Shown in pieces: positions 47,446 to 56,312 of a stretch of DNA of 64,000 nt (position 1 is its first letter; every line of letters begins with the position of its first letter). The notes below the pieces were generated by a model that searched no databases, had not been told where the DNA came from, and saw only the letters and a program-made list of their open reading frames with translations. Source of the stretch: Cellulomonas carbonis (GTDB lineage: Bacteria > Actinomycetota > Actinomycetes > Actinomycetales > Cellulomonadaceae); assembly GCF_014636275.1 (NCBI RefSeq), contig NZ_BMEB01000003.1, positions 186,001-250,000 of the forward strand, in the 5' to 3' direction. Made by a program: the position numbers and the translations under genes.

Positions 47446-48987
47446 ATGTCGGCACCTGACGCCACCCCATTTCCGTTGCGCGACGACGCGCCCTCCGGTG
47501 TGCTGCCCACGCCGCGCGCCCCGGCCGACCCGCTCGGCGTCCTGGCAGGGACCGGTGACGGCTCTGCCGTCGGTGGGACCGGTGACGGCTCCGCCGTCGG
47601 TGTCGTGGAAGCGCTCCCTGCGCCAGCCGGACCGCAGGTCGACACCACGGCCGAGGCCGGTGCGGTCGAGGTCCCGCGCTCTCGGCACCGCTACGTCCCG
47701 GTGGCCGCGAAGTTCCTCGTCGCCGTCGTCGGTGCCGCGCTCTGGGTCACCCTCGCGGTGGTCCTGTCCCGCCCGTGGATCGCTGAGCTCACGCCGGTCG
47801 TCGGACCCGTCGGGGCGTTCGTCGTCGTCGGCCTCGTGGCGTACCTGCCCGGTGCCGTCGTCGCGTTCCTCGCGGTCTCGCTCGCGCTCGACCGCCAGCC
47901 CCCGCTCCGCTCGAGCGACGCCACCTCCGCCGTCACGGTGGTGGTCGCCGCACGGAACGAGCAGGAGGGGATCGTCGCGACGCTCGAGTCCGTCGCGCGC
48001 GTGGAGTACGCGGGCGAGCTCACGATCGTGCTCGCCGACAACGGCTCGACCGACGCGACGGTCGAGCGCGCGCTCGCTGCCGCACCGACCCTCGGGGTCC
48101 CGTTGCGCGTCGTCCACGAGGCCACCCCGGGGAAGGCGCACGCGCTGAACGCGGCCCTCGCGACCGTGACCACACCGCTCGTCGTGACGGTCGACGCGGA
48201 CACGCTGCTGCACCGCGAGGCGCTCGGCCGTCTGGTCGCGCGCCTCGAGGCCGCCCCGGCCGACACGGTCGCCGTCGCGGGGTCCGTCCTCGTCCGCAAC
48301 TCGCGGCGCAACTTCCTCACCCGCATGCAGGAGTGGGACTACTACCTCGGCATCACCGCGGTGAAGCGCATGCAGGGCCTGTACCAGTCGACCCTCGTCG
48401 CGCAGGGGGCGTTCTCGGTCTACCGGACGGAGGACGTCCGGGAGGTCGGCGGCTGGCCCGACGCGATCGGTGAGGACATCGTCGTCACGTGGCGGCTCAT
48501 GGAGGCCGGACGTCGCGTGTTCTTCGAGCCGACGGCTGTGGCGTTCACCGACGCGCCCGAGCGGGTGCGGCACTTCTTCCGGCAGCGGGCGCGGTGGGCG
48601 CGCGGGATGCTCGAGGGGATCCGCGCCGTCCCGCCGTGGCGTCAGGAGCGCGTGCTGACGAAGTTCGTCGCGGGGATCGACCTGCTCATCCCGCTGCTCG
48701 ACGTCGGGTACGCCCTGATCTGGCTACCGGGGCTCGTGCTGTTCCTGCTCGGGCACCCGCTCGTCGTCTCGATGTGGACGCTCGCGGTGCTCCCGGTGAC
48801 GCTGCTCGTCTACGGGGGCCTGCGGATCTTCCAGTCGCGGCACGTGTTCGCGCCGCTGGACCTGCGGGTGCGCCGCAACAGGCTCGGGTACATCGGCTTC
48901 CTGCTGCTCTACCAGGTCCTGTGCTCGACGGCGTCGCTGGTCGGCTACACGCAGTTCCTCGGCGGGACCCGGCGGCGCTGGAAGTGA
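47446..48987 (+). CDS. Membrane glycosyltransferase, family 2
   Basis: 513 aa from ATG 47446 (AGAGGA 5 nt upstream); GTG 47377 would add 23 residues. An N-terminal acidic/Gly-rich segment is followed by two TM helices, then the GT2 catalytic core: 'VVVAARNEQEGIVATLESVA', 'LADNGSTDAT', 'VTVDADTLLH' (D-x-D), 'GWPDAIGEDIVVTWRL' (GED) and 'RHFFRQRARWARGML' (Q-x-x-R-W), then three more TM segments. This is the processive hyaluronan/cellulose-synthase-like arrangement; the polysaccharide is unknown. A 27-nt in-frame duplication lies near the N-terminus. Confidence 0.9.
   Translation: MSAPDATPFPLRDDAPSGVLPTPRAPADPLGVLAGTGDGSAVGGTGDGSAVGVVEALPAPAGPQVDTTAEAGAVEVPRSRHRYVPVAAKFLVAVVGAALWVTLAVVLSRPWIAELTPVVGPVGAFVVVGLVAYLPGAVVAFLAVSLALDRQPPLRSSDATSAVTVVVAARNEQEGIVATLESVARVEYAGELTIVLADNGSTDATVERALAAAPTLGVPLRVVHEATPGKAHALNAALATVTTPLVVTVDADTLLHREALGRLVARLEAAPADTVAVAGSVLVRNSRRNFLTRMQEWDYYLGITAVKRMQGLYQSTLVAQGAFSVYRTEDVREVGGWPDAIGEDIVVTWRLMEAGRRVFFEPTAVAFTDAPERVRHFFRQRARWARGMLEGIRAVPPWRQERVLTKFVAGIDLLIPLLDVGYALIWLPGLVLFLLGHPLVVSMWTLAVLPVTLLVYGGLRIFQSRHVFAPLDLRVRRNRLGYIGFLLLYQVLCSTASLVGYTQFLGGTRRRWK
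47548..47601 (+). repeat. In-frame 27-nt duplication in the GT2 gene
   Basis: Two copies (47548-47574 and 47575-47601) encode GTGDGSAVG twice and differ at one base. They sit in the unstructured N-terminus before the first membrane helix. Confidence 0.88.
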
Positions 48988-49006
48988 GCGGGCCGCGGCG
49001 CGGCGG

Positions 49007-49471
49007 TCAGACCGCGCCGGGGAACCCCAGCCGGCGCCACGCCTCGTAGGTCGCCACGGCGGCGGCGTTGGAGAGGTTCATCGAGCGGCGGCCCGCGAGC
49101 ATCGGGATGCGCAGCTCGGCGGTGATCTCGGGTCGGGCGAGCACGTCGTCGGGCAGCCCGGTCGGCTCGGGGCCGAACAGCAGGACGTCGTCGTCGCGGT
49201 AGTCGACGTCGGTGAACCAGGTCGTCGCGCGCGTCGTGAACGCGAGGACGCGTGCGGGCGCGACCGCGGCGAGCGCCGCGTCGAGGTCGGCGTGCACCGT
49301 GACGTGCGCGAGGTCGTGGTAGTCCAGCCCCGCGCGCCGCAGCTTGGGCTCGGACAGGTCGAAGCCGAGCGGCTCCACGAGGTGCAGCTCGGCGCCCGTC
49401 CCGGAGACCATCCTGATCGCGTTGCCGGTGTTCCCGGCGATCCGCGGCTCGAAGAGCATGACGCGCAGCAC
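49007..49471 (-). CDS. trmL: tRNA (cytidine(34)-2'-O)-methyltransferase
   Basis: 154 aa, close to E. coli TrmL (157). 'LFEPRIAGNTGNAIRMVSGTGAELHLVEPLGF' (EPxIxxNTGN), 'KLRRAGLDYHDL', 'LLFGPEPTGLPDDVL' (FGxExxGLP) and 'IPMLAGRRSMNLSNAAAVATYEAWRRLGF' (SLNLSN-like) form the SPOUT trefoil knot. It methylates the wobble base of tRNA-Leu. GTG 49471 gives an N-terminus matching E. coli TrmL; no RBS is visible, and an 8-nt tandem repeat lies 17 nt upstream. Confidence 0.95.
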   Translation of the reverse strand: MLRVMLFEPRIAGNTGNAIRMVSGTGAELHLVEPLGFDLSEPKLRRAGLDYHDLAHVTVHADLDAALAAVAPARVLAFTTRATTWFTDVDYRDDDVLLFGPEPTGLPDDVLARPEITAELRIPMLAGRRSMNLSNAAAVATYEAWRRLGFPGAV

Positions 49472-49487
49472 GGGGTGATCGTGCCAG

Positions 49488-49551
49488 GTGCGGGGGTGCG
49501 GGGGTGCGGGGGTGCGGGGGTGCGGGGGTGCGGGGGTGCGGGGGTGCGGGG
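49488..49551. repeat. Octanucleotide tandem repeat, eight copies of GTGCGGGG
   Basis: Eight perfect units run from 49488 to 49551, followed by a degenerate tail (GCTGCGCTGG, GTGCGGCGG, to about 49600). The block lies between the divergent trmL and fur promoters, 17 nt upstream of the trmL start on the minus strand and about 120 nt from the fur promoter. Perfect short repeats of this length are rare in actinobacteria and are prone to slippage. Confidence 0.92.
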
Positions 49552-49671
49552 GCTGCGCTGGGTGCGGCGGGTGCGGCGGGCGCGGGGCTGTCAGGCCCGG
49601 GGTGCTCGTGTTCGGGCGCGTCCCGCCGTCGGCGACGCCCCGCCCGCGCCACGCCTGGAAGGGCTCCAATA

Positions 49672-49686
49672 CTGGAACCGTTCCAG
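49672..49686. promoter_or_regulatory. Fur-type operator (perfect 7-1-7 palindrome)
   Basis: CTGGAAC-C-GTTCCAG is a perfect inverted repeat just upstream of CATGAT (49696-49701), which lies 6 nt before the GTG of the Fur gene. A second half-site (CTGGAA, 49655-49660) lies upstream. The position supports autorepression of the fur-katA operon. Confidence 0.7.
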
Positions 49687-49707
49687 ACAACCTGCCATGA
49701 TGGCGCC

Positions 49708-50241
49708 GTGCCCACCGCCCCGAGCTCCGTCGAGCGCCTCCGTTCCGCCGGCCTGCGCGTGACGAGCCCGCGCGTCGCGGTGCTCGACGTCCTGGGTGAG
49801 GCCCTGACCGCCGCGGAGCACCACCTGCCCGCAGCCGCCGTCGCCGAGCGGGCCCGCGCGCGCCTCGGGTCCCTCTCGACCCAGGCGGTCTACGACTGCC
49901 TCGACGCCCTGGTCCGCGCGGGTCTGGCCCGCGCGATCGAGCCGGCCGGGCTGCCGACGCTCTACGAGGCGCGCGTCGGGGACAACCACCACCACCTCGT
50001 GTGCCGCGGCTGCGGCGCGACGACCGACGTCGACTGCGCCGTGGGCGCGGCCCCGTGCCTCCTGCCGCACGGTGCGCCCGTCGGCTTCGTGGTCGACGAG
50101 GCCGAGGTGACGTTCTGGGGCCGCTGCGCCGCGTGCGCCGCGGCCGACGGTGCCGCTGCCGCCGGGGCTCCCGCAGTCCCGGCCGCGGCCGACGGCGCCG
50201 CTGCCGCCGGGCCTGCGCCGCGCGCGACGCCCGGCGCCTGA
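49708..50241 (+). CDS. furA: Fur-family regulator (FurA/CatR-like)
   Basis: 177 aa. 'RLRSAGLRVTSPRVAVLDVL' and 'LSTQAVYDCLDALVRAGL' are the DNA-binding half; 'ARVGDNHHHLVCRGCGATTDVDC' gives the metal site (HHHLVC) and the first CxxC, and 'WGRCAACAA' the second. Placement directly upstream of katA with an operator over its promoter matches FurA/CatR regulators that sense peroxide and control catalase. GTG 49708 follows CATGAT by 6 nt. The last 35 residues are an Ala/Asp/Gly-rich tail encoded by a short direct repeat. Confidence 0.93.
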   Translation: MPTAPSSVERLRSAGLRVTSPRVAVLDVLGEALTAAEHHLPAAAVAERARARLGSLSTQAVYDCLDALVRAGLARAIEPAGLPTLYEARVGDNHHHLVCRGCGATTDVDCAVGAAPCLLPHGAPVGFVVDEAEVTFWGRCAACAAADGAAAAGAPAVPAAADGAAAAGPAPRATPGA

Positions 50242-50297
50242 CGGCCTGACCGCCCGCGCCCACCGGCGTCGGCGACCGCACGAAGGAAGGGAACCGC

Positions 50298-51938
50298 ATG
50301 ACCGACCAGCAGCAGCCCGACGACCGCCCGGTGCTGACCACCCGCCAGGGCCACCCCGTCGCGGACAACCAGAACCAGCGCACCGTCGGGTCGCGCGGCC
50401 CGGCGACGCTCGAGAACTACCAGTTCCTCGAGAAGATCAGCCACTTCGACCGCGAGCGGATCCCGGAGCGCGTCGTGCACGCGCGGGGGACGACGGCCTT
50501 CGGGTACTTCGAGGCGTACGGGACGCTCGGGGACGAGCCGATCGCCCGGTACACGCGGGCGAAGCTGTTCCAGGAGAAGGGCAAGCGCACCGACGTCGCG
50601 CTGCGGTTCTCGACGGTCGCCGGCGGCCGCGACTCCTCGGAGTCGGCGCGCGACCCGCGCGGCTTCGCGGTGAAGTTCTACACCGAGGACGGCAACTGGG
50701 ACCTCGTCGGCAACAACCTGGGCGTCTTCTTCATCCGCGACGCGATCAAGTTCCCGGACTTCATCCACTCGCAGAAGCCCGACCCCGTGACCTTCGAGGC
50801 GAACGTCGCCAACCGCGCGTTCGACTTCTTCAGCCAGACGCCCGAGGCCATGCACATGATCATGCTGGTCTTCAGCCCGCGGGGGACGCCCGCGTCGTAC
50901 CGGACCATGCAGGGGTTCGGGGTCAACACCTACAAGTGGGTCAACGCCGCGGGCGAGACGGTCCTGGTCAAGTACCACTGGCTGCCCAAGCAGGGCGTGC
51001 GGTCGTGGACGGCCGCCGACGCCGCCGCGGTCCAGGCGCAGACGCTCGGTGCGCACACCAAGGACCTCTACGACGCGATCGAGGCCGGCGACTTCCCCGA
51101 GTGGGAGCTCAACGTCCAGATCATGAGCGACGACGAGCACCCCGAGCTCGACTTCGACCCGCTCGACGACACCAAGGTCTGGCCCGAGGACCAGTTCCCG
51201 CTGCGCCCCGTCGGCCGCATGGTGCTCGACCGCAACGCGGGCGACGTCTTCACCGAGAACGAGCAGATCGCGTTCGGCACCGGAGTCCTCGTCGACGGCC
51301 TGGACTTCTCGGACGACAAGATGCTCGTCGGCCGCACGTTCTCCTACTCCGACACGCAGCGGTACCGCGTGGGTCCGAACTACCTGCAGCTGCCGGTCAA
51401 CAAGCCGAAGGCTCCGGTGCACACCAACCAGCAGGGCGGCCAGATGGCGTACGGCCGCGACGAGGTGGGCACCAACCCGCACGTCAACTACGAGCCGTCC
51501 ATCACCGGCGGCCTGCGGGAGGCGGCCAAGCCGGCGCCCCAGCAGAGCCCGGTCGTGAGGGGCCGCCTCACGCGCGAGCGCATCGAGCGGACCAACGACT
51601 ACCTCCAGGCAGGTCAGCGCTTCCTCCTGTCGGAGCCGTGGGAGCAGGACGACCTGGTCGCGAACCTCGTCGCTGCCCTGTCGCAGTGCGACCGCGCGAT
51701 CCAGGAGCGCATGCTCTGGCACTTCTTCATGGTCGAGGACGAGCTGGGCCGTCGCGTCGGCGACGGCATCGGCCTGACCGCCGACGACGTACGCCACCTC
51801 GAGCCGCTGCCCGGCCAGACGCTGACCGAGGAGGAGCGGACGCGCCTGGCGAACCTCGGCAAGAACGGCCCGCGCGACGTCAGCGGGCTCGTCATGACGC
51901 ACTGCGTGCCGAACGAGCGGGTCGTCGTCGCCGGGTGA
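50298..51938 (+). CDS. katA: Catalase, heme-dependent monofunctional
   Basis: 546 aa. '[19 protein letters not shown]' contains the distal histidine, '[27 protein letters not shown]' the NADPH/heme region, '[20 protein letters not shown]' follows, and the proximal tyrosine motif is '[20 protein letters not shown]' (R-x-x-x-Y). It decomposes hydrogen peroxide. ATG 50298 has GGAAGG 8 nt upstream. It lies 57 nt downstream of furA, consistent with a peroxide-inducible operon. Confidence 0.97.
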   Translation: MTDQQQPDDRPVLTTRQGHPVADNQNQRTVGSRGPATLENYQFLEKISHFDRERIPERVVHARGTTAFGYFEAYGTLGDEPIARYTRAKLFQEKGKRTDVALRFSTVAGGRDSSESARDPRGFAVKFYTEDGNWDLVGNNLGVFFIRDAIKFPDFIHSQKPDPVTFEANVANRAFDFFSQTPEAMHMIMLVFSPRGTPASYRTMQGFGVNTYKWVNAAGETVLVKYHWLPKQGVRSWTAADAAAVQAQTLGAHTKDLYDAIEAGDFPEWELNVQIMSDDEHPELDFDPLDDTKVWPEDQFPLRPVGRMVLDRNAGDVFTENEQIAFGTGVLVDGLDFSDDKMLVGRTFSYSDTQRYRVGPNYLQLPVNKPKAPVHTNQQGGQMAYGRDEVGTNPHVNYEPSITGGLREAAKPAPQQSPVVRGRLTRERIERTNDYLQAGQRFLLSEPWEQDDLVANLVAALSQCDRAIQERMLWHFFMVEDELGRRVGDGIGLTADDVRHLEPLPGQTLTEEERTRLANLGKNGPRDVSGLVMTHCVPNERVVVAG

Positions 51939-52105
51939 CGACCAGGCCGACCGGTGGGTCGACCGGTGAGGTGGGCTCCGCCCGCTGAGGCCGGTGGCGC
52001 CTCACCCCGTGCCGACCCGTGCCGACCCGTCCGAGGGCCGTCGTCGGCCGTCCGCCCTGAGCGGACGTGCTGGCGGCGGCCCTCGTCGTCGTCCACGCTC
52101 GGTCC

Positions 52106-53098
52106 ATGCACCTCGTGGTCCTGGGCGGGACGGGCTTCCTCAGCGGCGCCGTCGTCGACGCGGCGCTCGACCGCGGGCACACCGTGACGGCCGTGACGCG
52201 CGGGACGCGGCCGATGCTGGCGACGGCCGACGACGGCGCACTCCGGCACGTCGTCGGCGACCGCGACGACGCCGGGTCGCTGGGTGAGGCGCTCGCGCCC
52301 GTGCTCGCGCGGCGCGTCGACGCCGTCGTCGACTGCTGCGGCTACACGGTCGCGGGCGCTCGCGCCGCCGCCGAGGTGCTCGCCGACGTGCCGCGGTACG
52401 TGTACGTCAGCAGCATCAGCGCCTACCGCGACTGGCCACCGGGTCCTGTCCCCGACGAGAGCGCGCCGACGTTCGGGGCGGACGCGGACCTCGACGAGTA
52501 CGGGCCGATGAAGGCCGAGAGCGAGCGCGTCCTCGCGGCGACGTTCGGGGACGCGGCGCTCGCGGTGCGCGCCGGGCTCATCGTGGGACCCGGTGACCGG
52601 ACGAAGCGGCTCACGTGGTGGCTCGACCGCATCGCCCGCGAGGAGCGCGTCGTCGTCCCCGCCGAGGGCCTCGACCAGCCGGTCGCGGTCGTCGACGCGC
52701 GCGACCTCGGCGGGTGGCTCGTCGACGCCGCCGCGGCCGACTGGTCCGGCGCGGTCAACGCGACGGGCGACGCGGGGATGACGACCTTCGGCGCGCTCGT
52801 CGAGGCGTGCCGGGTCGCCGTGGCCGCCGACGGCGGTCGCGCCGCGGATCTCGTCGCCGTGCCGCAGGCAGACCTGCTCGCCGCCGGAGCGCAGCCGTGG
52901 CGCGACCTCCCGCTGTGGATGCCGAGCGATGTCGCGGCGACCGCGTGGCAGGTCGGGACGTCCCGCGCACGGCGGCTCGGCCTCCCGTCACGGCCGGTCG
53001 AGGAGACGGTCCGCGACACGTGGCGCTGGCTGAGCGACGCGGGGCTCGAGCACCCCGGGCTCCCGGAGGCCGTGCGGGCGGAGACGCACGGGCGCTGA
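52106..53098 (+). CDS. NAD-dependent epimerase/dehydratase family protein
   Basis: 330 aa. The N-terminal Rossmann motif is 'MHLVVLGGTGFLSGAVVDAAL' (GGTGFL). 'YVYVSSISAYRDWPPGPVP' holds the Ser and a Tyr region, though the strict Y-x-x-x-K is replaced by 'YGPMKAESERVL' (Y-x-x-M-K). This is the atypical SDR pattern seen in actinobacterial reductases of unknown substrate. ATG 52106 lies 6 nt after CACGCT (leaderless); an upstream start at 52067 is possible but lacks such a signal. Confidence 0.88.
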   Translation: MHLVVLGGTGFLSGAVVDAALDRGHTVTAVTRGTRPMLATADDGALRHVVGDRDDAGSLGEALAPVLARRVDAVVDCCGYTVAGARAAAEVLADVPRYVYVSSISAYRDWPPGPVPDESAPTFGADADLDEYGPMKAESERVLAATFGDAALAVRAGLIVGPGDRTKRLTWWLDRIAREERVVVPAEGLDQPVAVVDARDLGGWLVDAAAADWSGAVNATGDAGMTTFGALVEACRVAVAADGGRAADLVAVPQADLLAAGAQPWRDLPLWMPSDVAATAWQVGTSRARRLGLPSRPVEETVRDTWRWLSDAGLEHPGLPEAVRAETHGR

Positions 53099-53115
53099 CG
53101 CGTCGCACGGGCGCT

Positions 53116-53166
53116 GACCCGTGGCACGGGTCCGGGCGACGGCCGGGGCGGTCGGGTGTCGCCCGG
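53116..53166. terminator. Paired hairpins after the epimerase gene
   Basis: GACCCGT-GGC-ACGGGTC (53116-53132) and CCGGGCGAC ... GTCGCCCGG (53132-53166) abut one another in the 96-nt gap. Either could terminate the epimerase transcript. Confidence 0.45.
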
Positions 53167-53194
53167 CCGGCGGCGCGCCTCGTAGCCTCGACGG

Positions 53195-53500
53195 GTGGTC
53201 GACGACAGCCCCGAGCTCGCGCCAGCCCCGCCGCCCGAGCGGTTCCTCCTCCGGGGGAGGCTCGAGACGATGCCGCGGCGCCGCGCCGACAAGGACCTCG
53301 TGCTCCGGTACCTCGGCACGTGCGCCGTCGGCGTCCACGAGCCGGTCGGCGAGCGCGAGCTGACGGAGCGCCTCGCCGACCTGGCACGGGATCCCGTAGG
53401 GCTGCGGCGCGAGCTCGTCGACGCGGGGGTCCTCACGCGCACGCGCGACGGGAGCGAGTACTGGCGGACGGTCGTGACGGAGTTCGACGACCTCCGGTGA
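53195..53500 (+). CDS. DUF2087 domain-containing protein
   Basis: 101 aa. 'LETMPRRRADKDLVLRYLGT' and 'LARDPVGLRRELVDAGVLTRTRDGSEYWR' match the DUF2087 consensus (P-R-R-x-x-x-x-x-x-L-x-x-L; L-R-R-x-L-V-D-x-G-x-L-x-R-x-x-x-G-x-x-Y-W). The fold resembles a winged helix; the domain is often fused to or next to regulators. GTG 53195 lies 6 nt after TAGCCT (leaderless). The aldo/keto reductase follows after 50 nt. Confidence 0.88.
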   Translation: MVDDSPELAPAPPPERFLLRGRLETMPRRRADKDLVLRYLGTCAVGVHEPVGERELTERLADLARDPVGLRRELVDAGVLTRTRDGSEYWRTVVTEFDDLR

Positions 53501-53550
53501 CGGTGGGCATCGCGGGCCTCGGCGGCGCCGCCGAGGACTAGCGTGGACCC

Positions 53551-54582
53551 GTGACGACGCCGTGGACCGCTGCCCCCGACCGCTACGACTCGATGACCTA
53601 CCGGCGGTGCGGCCGGAGCGGTCTCGACCTTCCGGCCCTCTCGCTCGGGCTCTGGCACAACTTCGGTGACACGAAGCCGTTCGAGACGCAGCGCGCGATC
53701 CTGCGGCGCGCGTTCGACCTCGGCATCACGCACATCGACCTCGCGAACAACTACGGCCCGCCGTACGGGTCGGCCGAGGAGAACTTCGGCCGCGCCCTCG
53801 CGCTCGACCTGCGCCCGTACCGCGACGAGCTGATCATCTCGACCAAGGCCGGCTACGACATGTGGCCCGGCCCCTACGGTGACGGCGGCTCGCGCAAGTA
53901 CCTGCTCTCGTCGCTCGACCAGTCGCTGCGCCGCATGGGCCTCGACTACGTCGACATCTTCTACAGCCACCGCTTCGACCCCACGACGCCGCTCGAGGAG
54001 ACGATGGGTGCGCTGCACACCGCCGTCGTCAGCGGGCGCGCGCTCTACGCGGGCGTCTCGAGCTACTCGCCGTCCCAGACGCGCGAGGCCGCCCGGATCC
54101 TCGCGGACCTCGGCACGCCGCTGCTCATCCACCAGCCGAGCTACTCGATGTTCAACCGGCACGTCGAGCACGTCGCCGACGGCGAGGTCGAGACGCTGCT
54201 CGACGCGGTCGAGGACCTCGGCGTCGGCACCATCGTGTTCAGCCCGCTCCAGCAGGGCCTGCTGACCGGGCGCTACCTGTCCGGTGAGGTCCCCGCCGAC
54301 TCGCGGGCCGCCGTCGGGCACTTCCTCAAGGCCGAGCGCATCTCCGATGAGTACCTCGCGCGGGCCCGCACCCTGGACGACGTGGCCACGGCCCGCGGGC
54401 AGAGCCTCGCGCAGCTCGCGCTGCGGTGGGTGCTGCGCGACCAGCGCGTCACGTCGGCGCTCATCGGCGCGAGCAGCGTCGCCCAGCTCGAGGACAACGT
54501 CGCCGCGCTGAGCGGGCCGGACCTCACCGACGACGAGCTCGCCGCGATCGAGCCGCACGCCGTGGACGGCACCGGCCGGTAG
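53551..54582 (+). CDS. Aldo/keto reductase (YghZ/Gpr-like)
   Basis: 343 aa. 'TYRRCGRSGLDLPALSLGLWHNFGD' is the typical N-terminus of the L-glyceraldehyde-3-phosphate-reductase-like group. Catalytic Asp/Tyr in 'HIDLANNYGPPYGSAEENFG', Lys in 'IISTKAGYDMWPGPYG', His in 'FYSHRFDP', and the NADP-binding 'ALIGASSVAQLEDNVAALSG' are in place. GTG 53551 follows TAGCGT by 6 nt (leaderless). It is convergent with the ureohydrolase gene 10 nt away. Confidence 0.93.
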   Translation: MTTPWTAAPDRYDSMTYRRCGRSGLDLPALSLGLWHNFGDTKPFETQRAILRRAFDLGITHIDLANNYGPPYGSAEENFGRALALDLRPYRDELIISTKAGYDMWPGPYGDGGSRKYLLSSLDQSLRRMGLDYVDIFYSHRFDPTTPLEETMGALHTAVVSGRALYAGVSSYSPSQTREAARILADLGTPLLIHQPSYSMFNRHVEHVADGEVETLLDAVEDLGVGTIVFSPLQQGLLTGRYLSGEVPADSRAAVGHFLKAERISDEYLARARTLDDVATARGQSLAQLALRWVLRDQRVTSALIGASSVAQLEDNVAALSGPDLTDDELAAIEPHAVDGTGR

Positions 54583-54592
54583 GCCGACCGCC

Positions 54593-55429
54593 TCAGGCGC
54601 CGAACGCGTGGAGCACCTCGACCAGCGGTGCCGGGTCGTGCGGCACCTCCGGGACGTACTCCGTGACGGTGAACCCGACGACGTCGGCGTGCGCGCGGAG
54701 CGTGGTCGCGACGGCCGCCAGGGTCGGCACGTCGAGCCCTCCCGGTGTGGGCACGGCGACGGCGGGGAACACCTCGGGGTCCAGCACGTCGAGGTCCAGG
54801 TGGACGTGCACCGGAGCCCCGGCCGGGATGCGGTCGAGGACCGCGGCGACCAGCGCGTCGGCGCCCGCGGGCGGGACCACCGCGACGTCGCCGGCGGCGA
54901 GGAAGTCCCGCTCCGCCGGATCGAGCTCCCGGACACCGAGAAGCATGGTGTGGTCGCCGCGCAGCGGCCGGTCCGGCACGAGGCCGGGGTGCCCGTCGCC
55001 GAGGAGCGCGCGCAGCGGCATGCCGTAGGCCAGACCGCTCGGGCTCGTCCCGGGCGTGTTGAGGTCGCCGTGCGCGTCGACCCAGATCACGTGCAGGTCA
55101 GGGTGCTGGTCGAGCAGCGCGCCCGCGACGGGCGTACCCATCGCGCAGTCGCCACCCAGGGCGACGACGCGTGACGCCCGGGACTCGCGCAGTGCCGCCG
55201 TGACGGCGCGCGCGTGGGCGACGACGGCCTCGGCGTCGAGGACGCCGAGGCCGCGCGTCGTGACGGGCGGACGCTGTGCGGCGGAACCGTGCGGATCGGG
55301 GACCTCGACGCGGGGCGCCCGCTGCGGGACGAGGGCGGCGAGGGCGTCGGCGCCCGCGACGACGCGCTCGTCACCACCGCCCCGCCACAGGGGGACGACC
55401 AGCTCGAGGTCTCGCGAGAGAGCATCCAT
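54593..55429 (-). CDS. Arginase/agmatinase-family protein with a Cys in the metal site
   Basis: 278 aa. The three metal motifs are 'VALGGDCAMGTP' (usual GGDHS: the His ligand is Cys95 here), 'IWVDAHGDLNTPGTSPSG' (DAHxD) and 'VHLDLDVLDPEVFP' (DxD). A His to Cys change at a manganese ligand is unusual; it occurs in some actinobacterial relatives, whose activity is uncertain. The rest of the barrel ('GVLDAEAVVAHARAVT', 'VGFTVTEYVPEVPHDPAPLVEVLH') is normal. It probably hydrolyses a guanidino or amidino group. The start is ATG 55429 without a clear RBS. Confidence 0.85.
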   Translation of the reverse strand: MDALSRDLELVVPLWRGGGDERVVAGADALAALVPQRAPRVEVPDPHGSAAQRPPVTTRGLGVLDAEAVVAHARAVTAALRESRASRVVALGGDCAMGTPVAGALLDQHPDLHVIWVDAHGDLNTPGTSPSGLAYGMPLRALLGDGHPGLVPDRPLRGDHTMLLGVRELDPAERDFLAAGDVAVVPPAGADALVAAVLDRIPAGAPVHVHLDLDVLDPEVFPAVAVPTPGGLDVPTLAAVATTLRAHADVVGFTVTEYVPEVPHDPAPLVEVLHAFGA

Positions 55430-55475
55430 GACGGAAGCATGGACATGCGGTGGACTGCATGTCCATGCTTTTCCG

Positions 55476-56123
55476 TCAGACGGGTACGCCCTCCGCGCGG
55501 TGACGGATGCCGCGCAGCATCTTCTCGGTCATCAGCGCGCTCACCCAGGCGACCGGCTCGACGACGCTCCCCGCCCACGGCGCCCGGTAGTGGTACCGCT
55601 CGCGGACGACGAGCCGGCTGTGCCCCTCGTCGCGGCCGGGCCGCACGACGAACGCCCACGAGAAGTCGAACAGCGCGGGGCCGTCGTCGTCGGTGGGTGC
55701 GCCGCCGTGCAGGACGAGGGCGTCGGGCGGCTCGACGAGCGCGACGCGCAGCGCGACGTCGGGGTGCAGGTGGACCTCGTCGCCGACGGCGACGTCCTGC
55801 CACGACCCCACGACGCGGTCGGCGTTGTGGATGTCGCAGCCGGCGAGGTTCTCGAGCGCCTCGTAGCTGTAGAAGCCGGCCTTGCCCTGCCCGATCTGCG
55901 CGAGCCACGGCCAGACGTGGTCGGGGTGGACGTCGACGTCGGTCGCGCGCGTGGCGACGAGGTCGGCGCGGGGGACGAGAGAGTCGCCCGGGAGGACGGC
56001 GGTGGTCTCGTCCGGGGTGGCCCCCCACTCCAGTGCCCGGCGGCGGGCGGTGGGGTAGGCGGCGACGACAGCCGTCGCCACGGCAGCGGCGACGGGGACG
56101 GCGGTACGACGCAGTGTGCTCAT
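55476..56123 (-). CDS. SRPBCC-superfamily membrane-associated protein
   Basis: 215 aa. The N-terminus 'MSTLRRTAVPVAAAVATAVV' gives one transmembrane helix; the rest ('HPDHVWPWLAQIGQGKAGFYSYEALENLAGCD', 'DFSWAFVVRPGRDEGHSRLVVRERYHY') has the pattern of SRPBCC/polyketide-cyclase-like proteins of unknown function in actinobacteria. ATG 56123 is chosen; an in-frame ATG 21 nt upstream lacks a signal. The first copy of the palindromic repeat cluster lies just upstream. Confidence 0.8.
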   Translation of the reverse strand: MSTLRRTAVPVAAAVATAVVAAYPTARRRALEWGATPDETTAVLPGDSLVPRADLVATRATDVDVHPDHVWPWLAQIGQGKAGFYSYEALENLAGCDIHNADRVVGSWQDVAVGDEVHLHPDVALRVALVEPPDALVLHGGAPTDDDGPALFDFSWAFVVRPGRDEGHSRLVVRERYHYRAPWAGSVVEPVAWVSALMTEKMLRGIRHRAEGVPV

Positions 56124-56203
56124 GCAGCCACTGAACGCCCGCACCGGCGGCGGCGACAGGGACGATCGGCCCGACTCCGCGCGCTCGGTCCTCGTGCGCC
56201 CTC

Positions 56204-56265
56204 GTCGAGATCAGGGTTCGTGTCGGCGAGTCGGGGGACACGCCGACACGAACTCTGATCTCGAC
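56204..56265. repeat. 62-bp palindromic repeat, copy 2 (best conserved)
   Basis: Left arm GTCGAGATCAGGGTTCGTGT and right arm ACACGAACTCTGATCTCGAC pair over 25 bp with a single mismatch around a 12-nt centre (AGTCGGGGGACA). Defines the family consensus with copies at 42751, 57187 and 58276. It lies between the SRPBCC gene and the next gene on the minus strand. Confidence 0.92.
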
Positions 56266-56273
56266 GGGATGGG

Positions 56274-56299
56274 GGAGGCCTGCGGGACCGGAGGCCTCC
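56274..56299 (-). terminator. Hairpin terminator for the hypothetical gene 56313-57122
   Basis: GGAGGCCT-N10-AGGCCTCC forms a perfect 8-bp stem 14 nt beyond the stop codon of the gene, adjacent to repeat copy 2. Confidence 0.6.
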
Positions 56300-56312
56300 T
56301 CAGGTCCTGGCT

